Positions 1 through 6,282 of a stretch of 64,000 nt of DNA are shown piece by piece. The position numbers were made by a program, and so were the translations under genes. The stretch is from the NCBI RefSeq assembly GCF_003254525.1, contig NZ_QFYS01000012.1, forward strand, positions 34,664 through 98,663, given 5' to 3'. Position 1 is the stretch's first letter. Every line of letters begins with the position of its first letter. Below the pieces are notes generated by a model. It saw only the letters and a program-made list of their open reading frames with translations. It made no database searches and was not told the DNA's origin. Source of the stretch: Phenylobacterium kunshanense (GTDB lineage Bacteria > Pseudomonadota > Alphaproteobacteria > Caulobacterales > Caulobacteraceae).

Positions 1-948
1 CGCGACCATCCGGCCGACCAACGGCGCCAGGAGCCAGCCGTTGCGGCGCGCGCCGGCTGCAAGGATCACCCCCGGCGTGCGTCCGGGGCCGATCAATGGC
101 AGCCCGTCGGCGGTCGCCGCGCGCACACCCGCCACCGCGTCGACGCGGGCGTCGCCAAGTCCGGGAAACAGCCGCAGTCCCGCGGCCAGCAGGGCCTTGG
201 CCTTGGCGGGATCGACGACCACGTCCGAAAGGCCGGCCTCCATGGTGGCGCCGAAAGCCATGGCCTCGCCCGGCGCCGCATAGATGCCCTTGCTCCGCAC
301 CACCGCGCCGGATGCGGGTGTCGAGACCCGGACGATGTGCCCCTTGATCGGCGAAAGCTCCGCCAGCTCCGGTGCGATGTCCACCAGCGCGTCGTCGGCT
401 CCCGTGGCCACAACCAGCACGTCGGCCTCGCCGCCATCGGTCACGACGCGGGGTTCGAAGACGACGCCGGCGGCCCTTGCTGCGTCGGCAAGGGCCTTCA
501 ACGCCGTCGCGGCGTCGATGCGCCAGTCCTCGCGGGTCAGCAACGCCCTGTCGTAGGCGTCGGACAGGCCGGGAGCGAGCGCCCGCGCCGTCGCGCCGCC
601 GATCTCCGTCGGCCATTCGTGGAGAGCGTTGAAGCGCGTCGCCAGGTCGTCGAGCCAGCCGTCGTCCCCGACGGCAAGGCCCCCCGACCGATCCAGGAAG
701 ACGCCGGCGCGCTCGGCAAAGCCTGGCCACAGGTCGCGCGCCCCCATGAGCAGATCGAAGTGATCGCGGACGGCGTCGTCCAGCACCGCCTCGAACACCG
801 GCGCGATCATGCCGGCCGCCACGCTGGACGCGTTCGGGCCGCCCGGATCGCAGACGGTGACGTGACAGCCCGCATCCGCCAGGGCCAGGGCGCTGGCGAG
901 GCCGAACGCCCCGGCGCCGGCGACAAGGACTCGGGCCGTCGTGCTCAT
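1..948 (-). CDS. FAD-dependent oxidoreductase, D-amino-acid oxidase (DAO) family, partial
   Basis: The gene runs off the left edge; 316 codons from the ATG at 948 are visible without a stop, so the C-terminus is missing. The N-terminus is a Rossmann FAD-binding fold with GAGAFG at residues 11-16, followed by the alternating helix and sheet pattern of DAO/glycine-oxidase-type flavoproteins, and a later DGLPLIGP segment that in this family contacts the flavin. Members oxidatively deaminate D-amino acids, glycine or sarcosine in the cytoplasm; the substrate cannot be told here. It diverges from the hemerythrin gene, with about 100 bp between the starts. The ribosome-binding site is weak. The family is confident, the specific function is not. 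Confidence 0.8.
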   Translation of the reverse strand, partial: MSTTARVLVAGAGAFGLASALALADAGCHVTVCDPGGPNASSVAAGMIAPVFEAVLDDAVRDHFDLLMGARDLWPGFAERAGVFLDRSGGLAVGDDGWLDDLATRFNALHEWPTEIGGATARALAPGLSDAYDRALLTREDWRIDAATALKALADAARAAGVVFEPRVVTDGGEADVLVVATGADDALVDIAPELAELSPIKGHIVRVSTPASGAVVRSKGIYAAPGEAMAFGATMEAGLSDVVVDPAKAKALLAAGLRLFPGLGDARVDAVAGVRAATADGLPLIGPGRTPGVILAAGARRNGWLLAPLVGRMVA

Positions 949-986
949 ACGCCTAACGAGCCGGGCGGAGCGCGAAAATCAAGACC

Positions 987-1011
987 GGAACCTGCACCGC
1001 AACCGAGGGTT
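987..1011 (+). promoter_or_regulatory. EcfG/SigT-type general stress promoter
   Basis: GGAAC at 987-991 and GTT at 1009-1011 are separated by 17 bases, that is GGAAC-N16-GGTT. This matches the alphaproteobacterial general-stress sigma consensus GGAAC-N16/17-CGTT except for the first base of the -10 element. It lies 38 bp upstream of the hemerythrin ATG, a normal leader length. No transcription data are available; the match to the consensus and its position are what is seen. Confidence 0.6.
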
Positions 1012-1049
1012 CTTAGCTGCAAAGACGCACCCCATCAGGAGATGCCGCC

Positions 1050-1595
1050 ATGCCCAACGCACCGCAGACCCGTTCCACCACCTCGAAGTCCTCCGATCCC
1101 GGCCTCACCAAGGAGGGACGCGCGCGCATGACCGTGGAGGACGGCGTGACGCTGCTGATGCGCGACCACCGCACCGTGGAGGATCTGTTCAAGGCCTACG
1201 AGGACGCCAAATCCAACGCGCGTCGGAAGGCGGAAATCTATCGCACGATCGCCAGCGAACTCCGCGTTCATATGCAGCTTGAGGAGGAGATCTTCTATCC
1301 CGCCTCGCGCGAGTTCGTGGACGAGCAGGACACCGTGAACGAAGCCGAGGTCGAACACGCCTCCGCGAAGGACCTGATGGCCCAACTCGACGGCATGTCG
1401 CCTGACGATCCCTACTACGACGCCAAGGTGAAGGTCCTCCAGGAGATGATCGACCACCACGTGGAGGAAGAGGAAAGCGAATACTTCCCCGAGGTTCGTC
1501 GCTCGGCCATGGACCTCAAGGCGGTGGGCGACCAGATGGCCACCCGCAAGTCCGAACTGACGGGCCAGACCGAAAAGGCGCCCCGCGCCCACTAG
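1050..1595 (+). CDS. Hemerythrin HHE domain protein
   Basis: A 181-residue cytoplasmic protein built around a four-helix hemerythrin domain that binds a di-iron centre and so senses or stores O2, NO or iron. Candidate ligands are H40 (in RDHRTVEDLF), H74 and E78 (HMQLEEE), H103, and H136/H137 with nearby glutamates (IDHHVEEEESEYFP). The first ~27 residues and the last ~15 are polar and probably disordered. The ATG at 1050 has an AGGAG 8 bases upstream. It is followed after 3 bases by a CinA-C gene, so the two are almost certainly one operon, probably read from the stress-type promoter at 987-1011. Proteins of this class are common in stress regulons. Confidence 0.9.
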   Translation: MPNAPQTRSTTSKSSDPGLTKEGRARMTVEDGVTLLMRDHRTVEDLFKAYEDAKSNARRKAEIYRTIASELRVHMQLEEEIFYPASREFVDEQDTVNEAEVEHASAKDLMAQLDGMSPDDPYYDAKVKVLQEMIDHHVEEEESEYFPEVRRSAMDLKAVGDQMATRKSELTGQTEKAPRAH

Positions 1596-1598
1596 ACC

Positions 1599-2120
1599 AT
1601 GGCGGAAGCTCTCGACCCGGCCATCCCGGACGACGTCGAGCGGCTGGCGCAGGAGGTGCTGCAGGCGGCTTGCGACCGTGGCGTCATGCTGGCCACGGCC
1701 GAGAGCTGCACCGGGGGCCTCCTGGCGTCGCTGCTCACCGACATTCCGGGGAAGAGCCATGCTTTCGAGCGAGGCTTCGTGACCTACACAAATGACGCCA
1801 AGCACGAGGTGCTCGGCGTTTCGTGGGATATCCTGGACAGGTTCGGCGCGGTCTCCGCGCCTGCCGCCGAAGCCATGGCCGCCGGCGCCCTGACCGCCTC
1901 GCGGGCCGACATCTCGGTGTCGATCACCGGCTTCACGGAAAGCGCGCCCGGCCAGCCAGCGGGGCTCGTCCACTTCGCCTGCGCCCGCCGGGGCGCCGAA
2001 TGCGTCCAACAGCTTGAGACGTTCGGCGATATCGGCCGCGCCGCCGTGAGGCTGGCGTCCCTGCGGACCGCCCTGCGCCTCCTGAACGCAGCCCTTGGAA
2101 GGACGGCCGACGCCGCCTGA
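1599..2120 (+). CDS. CinA C-terminal domain (PncC-like nicotinamide-nucleotide amidase) family protein, variant
   Basis: A 173-residue stand-alone CinA-C domain. The hallmark AESCTGGLLASLLTDIPG segment (about residues 30-47) and VTYTNDAKHEVLGV are intact, as is the GAVS helix. Family members deamidate nicotinamide mononucleotide to nicotinate mononucleotide in NAD recycling. Odd point: the usual ITGIAGPGGG loop reads ITGFTESAPGQ, so the glycine-rich turn is lost and shortened. Enzymatic activity is therefore doubtful or altered. The ATG lies 3 bases after the hemerythrin stop with no strong ribosome-binding site of its own, which suggests translational coupling. Confidence 0.8.
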   Translation: MAEALDPAIPDDVERLAQEVLQAACDRGVMLATAESCTGGLLASLLTDIPGKSHAFERGFVTYTNDAKHEVLGVSWDILDRFGAVSAPAAEAMAAGALTASRADISVSITGFTESAPGQPAGLVHFACARRGAECVQQLETFGDIGRAAVRLASLRTALRLLNAALGRTADAA

Positions 2121-2224
2121 CCGGGTCGGCGGGCGTTCCTGCGTCACCGCCGCGAAACAATCCGCAATCGACACGCACACCGCATCCTGTAGAAGAACCG
2201 GTATGCCTTGGGGAGGGCGCACCG

Positions 2225-2836
2225 TTGATTCGCGATGTCGTGGTCTGGCTGTCGCAGCTGGGCAAGGGACCGGGGGAATACGACCCCTCATGGAGCGAGC
2301 AGCTCGCCAGCACCCTGAACTTCTGGGGTCTGCTGGAAGGCACCCATGTGCTGACGCTGATGCTGTTCGCCGGCACGATCTTCCTGGTGGACCTGCGGCT
2401 GCTGGGAGTCGCCTTCCGACGCACCCCGATCTCGGTGATCAGCGACCGGGTGCTGCCGCTAACCGTGTTCGGCTTCGCGCTGATGATCGTGACCGGCGTC
2501 GCGCTGTTTTACGCCAAGCCACTGCTTTATTATCATAATCTGTGGTTTCGGCTGAAGCTGATCTTCCTCGCTGTGGCGGCGATCAACATCCTGGTCTTCC
2601 ACTTTCGGGTGCAGCGGAGCCGGTCGGCCTGGGACACGGCTCCCCGCACGCCGGCCGCCGTCAAGGCCTCGGCGCTGATCTCGATCAGCGCCTGGATCCT
2701 GGTGATCACCTTCGGGCGCTTCATCGCCTACGACTGGTTCGAATGCGGCAAGCCGCTGCCCCACTGGGCCAACGCCGCCCAGGCCTGCGCCGCCTCTGAA
2801 CGCGGCGCGATCGACCTCGGCGAGGTGATCCAATGA
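2225..2836 (+). CDS. Polytopic membrane protein, first of a paralogous pair (DUF6644-like)
   Basis: A 203-residue inner-membrane protein with about four hydrophobic segments (roughly residues 30-56, 72-96, 104-127 and 146-168). A conserved histidine sits in the first segment (EGTHVLTL) and a second histidine-rich turn occurs near LLYYHNLWFRLK. The start is TTG at 2225: GGGGAGGG lies 8 bases before it and an upstream ATG at 2203 is out of frame. It overlaps the next gene by ATGA. The following protein shares the His-x(4)-L...DLRLLG / NLRLIG pattern, so the two look like duplicated subunits. Function is not known; buried histidines would be compatible with haem, but this is inference. Confidence 0.7.
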   Translation: MIRDVVVWLSQLGKGPGEYDPSWSEQLASTLNFWGLLEGTHVLTLMLFAGTIFLVDLRLLGVAFRRTPISVISDRVLPLTVFGFALMIVTGVALFYAKPLLYYHNLWFRLKLIFLAVAAINILVFHFRVQRSRSAWDTAPRTPAAVKASALISISAWILVITFGRFIAYDWFECGKPLPHWANAAQACAASERGAIDLGEVIQ

Positions 2837-3663
2837 CCATGGCTCCGCAGGATTTCTTCCCCGCGCTCGCCGACTGGGTGGCCACGCTGGACGACGTCTG
2901 GCCCGGCGTCGTCATCAAGCCGTACTTCGCCCAGTGGGAAGTCGGCCATCTCCTCTCGCTCGCCCTCCTGGGCGGTTGCAGCATCCTGCTCAATCTTCGG
3001 CTGATCGGCTTCGGCCTGACCGACGAGAGCCCCTCGGAAGTGCAGCGCAGCACCCGCGCCTGGATGCATCTCGGCGTGGTCGGCGTCATCTTGACCGGGC
3101 TTCTGATCGGGGCCTCGAACGCCGAGCGCCTCTACACGTCGGAAGCGTTCACCGCGAAGATGCTGGGGCTGGCCGCCGCCCTGGTCCTGACCTACGGCGT
3201 GAGCATGCCCCTCGCCAGCGCCGACGGGCGCGGCAATGGCGCAATCCGCATCGCAGGCGTCGCTGGCCTGTTGCTTTGGGCCGGATCGCTCTGGGTGTTC
3301 GGCGTGGGGAAGCTGATCAACCCCGGCGTCTGGCACGTCATTTTCGCCGGCGGGCTGATCGTGCTGTTCGTGGCCCGGGGGCGGACGCGGATCGTGTATG
3401 CCGCGGGTCTGGCGGCGCTGGTCGTGGCCCAGTTCGTCACGACGCGCCTGGTCATCGACCCCGAGGACTACGCCCGGCTCGATCCGACCAACAAGGCCTT
3501 CGCCTGGGTGTTCGCGGCGTGGATCCTCGGCGCCATCGCCACGCAACTCGCCAGCGGCGGACGCAGCGCCGAGGGCACGCCGTTCACGCGCGGACTGGCC
3601 TACGCCGCCATCCTGGTCTGGATCACGACCGCCGCCGCCGGCCGCTGGATCGCCTTCGCCTGA
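2833..3663 (+). CDS. Polytopic membrane protein, second of a paralogous pair
   Basis: A 276-residue inner-membrane protein with seven to eight hydrophobic segments. Its first half (VGHLLSLALL, LNLRLIG, SEVQRSTRAWMHLGVVGVILTG, FTAKMLGLAAA) repeats the layout of the preceding protein, including the histidine in the first segment. The second half adds three or four further helices. It starts at the ATG overlapping the upstream stop (ATGA at 2833-2836), so the two are translationally coupled and probably form a complex. It converges on lysR with a 7-bp gap. No enzymatic motif is recognised. Confidence 0.7.
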   Translation: MTMAPQDFFPALADWVATLDDVWPGVVIKPYFAQWEVGHLLSLALLGGCSILLNLRLIGFGLTDESPSEVQRSTRAWMHLGVVGVILTGLLIGASNAERLYTSEAFTAKMLGLAAALVLTYGVSMPLASADGRGNGAIRIAGVAGLLLWAGSLWVFGVGKLINPGVWHVIFAGGLIVLFVARGRTRIVYAAGLAALVVAQFVTTRLVIDPEDYARLDPTNKAFAWVFAAWILGAIATQLASGGRSAEGTPFTRGLAYAAILVWITTAAAGRWIAFA

Positions 3664-3670
3664 GGGAGCC

Positions 3671-4597
3671 TCAGCGGCCGGGGTGCTGACTCCCCCATCC
3701 CTGGTGCCACTCGGGTTCGCCGGCATACCGCTGGGCCAGGAAATCCACGAAGGCGCGGACTTTCGCGGCCAGGTGCCGGGCATGCGGATAGACCGCATGC
3801 ACATGGATCAACTCGGGCTCGAAGTTGCACAGCACCGGGACCAGGCGGCCGGCGCGCAGGTCTTCGGCCGCAGCGAAGGCCGGCGTCCGCACCACACCGA
3901 AGCCCGCCACCGCCGCCGCCACACAGGCTTCCGCGCCATTGAAACGCAGACGGCCGTGCACCCGGACGTCCCGAAGATCGCTGTGAGGACCGAACCGCCA
4001 GACGGTGGGATCCCGCGCATTGGTGTCCAGGATCGCCTCGTGCTGGCCAAGATCCTCCAGGGCCGCCGGAACGCCCGCGCGCTCCAGATAGGCCGGCGCC
4101 GCACACGTCACCATCCTGACAGCCGCCAGGCGGCGCGCGACGAGCGAAGAGTCGGCCAGATGGCCGATGCGCACCGCCACATCGAACCCCTCTTCCACCA
4201 GGTTCACCACGCGGTCCGAGAAGCTGACGTCCAGGGACACCGCCGCGCAGCCCGCGGCGAAGTCGAGCAGCGCAGGCGTGAGCTGGTTCTTGCCGAAGGA
4301 CACAGGCGCCGAGACCTTCAGGGTTCCGGAGGGGCCGGCCTGGTCGCGCACCGAGGCCTCGAGCACGTCGAAGCTCTCCAGCAGTTCCCGCGCGCGCTCC
4401 AGATAGGCCTGACCGGTGTCGGTGAGCGACACGTCACGCGTCGTGCGGTTCAGGAGCCGCGCGCCGAGGCGGTTCTCCAGGCGGGCGACCAGTTTCGACA
4501 CCTGCGCGCCGGAAACGTCCAACTTGCGCGCGCCCTGCGTGAAGCTGCGCGCGTCAGCGACCGCCACAAACGCGCGGATTTCGTCGAGTCGGTCCAC
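3671..4597 (-). CDS. LysR-family transcriptional regulator
   Basis: A 308-residue LysR-type activator/repressor. The N-terminal winged helix-turn-helix (residues ~1-60: DEIRAFVAVADARSFTQGARKL, then VSKLVARLENRLGARLLNRTTR) is typical, followed by a periplasmic-binding-like effector domain. The GTG at 4597 is chosen because AGGAAA lies 7 bases upstream and the protein then begins DRLDEIRAF, as LysR proteins do; an in-frame TTG at 4624 has no ribosome-binding site. It is divergent from the FMN reductase/dioxygenase pair, which it most likely controls in response to an aromatic or quinone ligand. A perfect inverted repeat lies right over its own translation start region. Confidence 0.93.
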   Translation of the reverse strand: MDRLDEIRAFVAVADARSFTQGARKLDVSGAQVSKLVARLENRLGARLLNRTTRDVSLTDTGQAYLERARELLESFDVLEASVRDQAGPSGTLKVSAPVSFGKNQLTPALLDFAAGCAAVSLDVSFSDRVVNLVEEGFDVAVRIGHLADSSLVARRLAAVRMVTCAAPAYLERAGVPAALEDLGQHEAILDTNARDPTVWRFGPHSDLRDVRVHGRLRFNGAEACVAAAVAGFGVVRTPAFAAAEDLRAGRLVPVLCNFEPELIHVHAVYPHARHLAAKVRAFVDFLAQRYAGEPEWHQGWGSQHPGR

Positions 4598-4598
4598 G

Positions 4599-4627
4599 GG
4601 ATTGTTTCCTGTTCGGCATAACAATCC
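4599..4627. promoter_or_regulatory. Candidate LysR operator overlapping the lysR ribosome-binding site
   Basis: GGATTGTT at 4599-4606 and AACAATCC at 4620-4627 form a perfect 8-bp inverted repeat with a 13-bp spacer. The inner ATTGTT/AACAAT fits the T-N11-A style dyads bound by LysR proteins. It starts 1 bp upstream of the lysR GTG and covers its Shine-Dalgarno sequence, so it may also fold in the mRNA. It is 138 bp upstream of the reductase start. Confidence 0.55.
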
Positions 4628-4764
4628 TCCGGATGGGCCAGATTATCAACATCGCAGCGCCCCGCCATCTTTGCATCGTCCCGAGGCGATCCGGCCGAGG
4701 GGCAGCCGCCGCCGCGCTCATGACAGGGCCTGACGGCGCTCCCATCCCGCAAAGGAGCTCCCCT

Positions 4765-5316
4765 GTGACCCAGCCCCGCACCGTCGCCGTCATCGTCGGC
4801 TCGATCCGCAAGGACAGCGTCAGCCGCAAGGTGGCCAAGGCCTTCGCCGCCCTGACCCCCGGCCTGACCTTCAAGTTCGTGCAGATCGCCGACCTCCCCC
4901 ACTTCGACCAGGATCTGGAAAGCGAGCCGCCCGCCGAATGGGTCCGCTTCCGGAAGGAGATCGCAGCGGCGGACGCCGTGCTGTTCCTGACGCCGGAATA
5001 CAATCGTTCGTTTCCCGGCGTCCTGAAGAACGCCGTCGACGTGGGTTCGCGCCCGTATGGCCAGAGCGTCTGGGACGGCAAGCCCGGCGCGGTCATCAGC
5101 GTTTCGCCCGGCGCGATCGGCGGCTTCGGCGCCAATCACCACCTTCGCCAATCGCTCGTGTTCCTGAACGTCCCGCTGCTCAGCAAGGAGGCCTACATCG
5201 GAGGCGCCTATGCCCTGTTCGACGAAAGCGGGGAGCTGACGAACGACTCCACCGCCGAGTTCCTTCGGGGCTACGGCGCCGCCTTCACGGCCTGGGTCGA
5301 GCGCATCCTCGCCTGA
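4765..5316 (+). CDS. NADPH-dependent FMN reductase / quinone reductase family
   Basis: A 183-residue flavodoxin-like flavoprotein of the FMN_red family (ChrR/azoreductase type), which passes electrons from NAD(P)H through FMN to quinones, chromate or a partner oxygenase. The FMN phosphate loop GSIRKDSVSRK is near residues 12-22 and the isoalloxazine-contacting PEYNRSFPGVLKNAVD near residues 75-90. The GTG at 4765 is preferred to an ATG at 4633 because AAGGAG lies 7 bases before it and homology starts there. It is followed 28 bp later by a ring-cleaving dioxygenase, and lysR is divergent. A role in catechol/quinone detoxification or breakdown is inferred from this context. Confidence 0.88.
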   Translation: MTQPRTVAVIVGSIRKDSVSRKVAKAFAALTPGLTFKFVQIADLPHFDQDLESEPPAEWVRFRKEIAAADAVLFLTPEYNRSFPGVLKNAVDVGSRPYGQSVWDGKPGAVISVSPGAIGGFGANHHLRQSLVFLNVPLLSKEAYIGGAYALFDESGELTNDSTAEFLRGYGAAFTAWVERILA

Positions 5317-5344
5317 TCGCCGCGTCCCACGGAAGGTCCCGAGC

Positions 5345-6148
5345 ATGACGACCCTGCCAACCGTCTTCCTGCCCCACGGCGCCGGTCCCTGCTTCTTCAT
5401 GGAGTGGGGGCGTGGCCCCACGGACACCTGGGACCGTACGGCCGCCTACCTGAAGGGTCTGGTGACCAGCCTCCCTACCCGGCCGGAGGCCATCCTGGTG
5501 ATCTCCGGCCACTGGGAGGCGACCGCTTTCACCGTCGGTTCCGCTCCGCGGCCGGAGTTGATCTACGACTACTACGGCTTCCCCGAGCACACCTACCGGC
5601 TGACATTCCCGGCTGAAGGCTCGCCCGGTCTCGCGAACAGGGTCCAGGCTCTGCTCGCGGCCGCCGGCATCCCGGCGACGGCGGACCCCGCGCGGGGGTG
5701 GGACCATGGCGTCTTCATCCCCCTGATGGTCGCCACGCCCGACGCGGACATCCCCGTCGTCCAGCTTTCGCTGCGGGCGGACCTGGACCCGACCGCGCAC
5801 CTGGAGGCGGGCCGGGCCCTGCGCCCGCTGCGGGACGAAGGCGTCCTCATCGTCGGCTCCGGCATGAGCTGGCACAACATGCGCGGCTTCTCGCCGGCCT
5901 TCACCGAGCGGTCGGCCACCTTCGACGCCTGGCTGGAAGCGGCCATACGGCGACCTCTCGGACGCGAACAGGCTCTCGCCAGCTGGACCGACGCGCCCTT
6001 TGCGAGGGACGCCCATCCGCGGGAGGAACACCTCCTGCCCCTCATGGTGGCGGCCGGCGCCGCGACCGGCGACCCTGCTACGGTCGCCTTCCGCGATACG
6101 GTCATGGACGTAGTGGTCTCGGCCATCGAATTCGGCCGGCCGGCCTAG
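5345..6148 (+). CDS. DODA-type extradiol aromatic ring-opening dioxygenase (LigB/YgiD family)
   Basis: A 267-residue class III extradiol dioxygenase of the 4,5-DOPA dioxygenase type, a zinc or iron enzyme opening catecholic rings. Metal ligands are visible at H11 (FLPHGAG) and H56 (SGHWE), and the second-sphere or catalytic histidines in WDHGVFIPL and AHPREEHLLPL. Length is normal for the family. The ATG at 5345 has GGAAGG 9 bases upstream. It sits second in a likely two-gene operon after the FMN reductase and opposite a LysR regulator; substrate is unknown but probably a substituted catechol. Confidence 0.9.
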   Translation: MTTLPTVFLPHGAGPCFFMEWGRGPTDTWDRTAAYLKGLVTSLPTRPEAILVISGHWEATAFTVGSAPRPELIYDYYGFPEHTYRLTFPAEGSPGLANRVQALLAAAGIPATADPARGWDHGVFIPLMVATPDADIPVVQLSLRADLDPTAHLEAGRALRPLRDEGVLIVGSGMSWHNMRGFSPAFTERSATFDAWLEAAIRRPLGREQALASWTDAPFARDAHPREEHLLPLMVAAGAATGDPATVAFRDTVMDVVVSAIEFGRPA

Positions 6149-6260
6149 AGCCTTTCCCGTTCAAACGGAATCGTTTGAACGGGATAAAAAAGCTCTAAAT
6201 CAAATGTTTGAGCGCGTTCTGACCGCAAAACCGGTTCCCACTCTTGCGGAACGCGCTCTA
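6146..6260. repeat. Two-palindrome intergenic mosaic element (RIME-like)
   Basis: About 115 bp filling a convergent junction. Palindrome 1: outer arms TAGAGC (6146-6151)/GCTCTA (6192-6197) and a perfect 12-bp inner stem CCCGTTCAAACG (6156-6167)/CGTTTGAACGGG (6172-6183) with a GAAT loop. Palindrome 2: GAGCGCGTT (6210-6218)/AACGCGCTC (6250-6258) plus CCGCAA (6223-6228)/TTGCGG (6244-6249), with loop AACCGGTTCCCACTC. Size and double-palindrome design resemble the RIME1 elements of rhizobia, and the AACCGGTTCCCACT core is a common alphaproteobacterial repeat. No copy elsewhere in this window was noticed. Confidence 0.75.
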
Positions 6261-6282
6261 GGCGCCTCGCCGCGGCCGTCGG

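Noticed and set aside
6156..6190. Intrinsic terminator for the dioxygenase gene
   Set aside because: The stem is perfect but is followed by an A-run, not a T-run, on the plus strand, and no T-run follows on the minus strand; it fits the mosaic repeat better.
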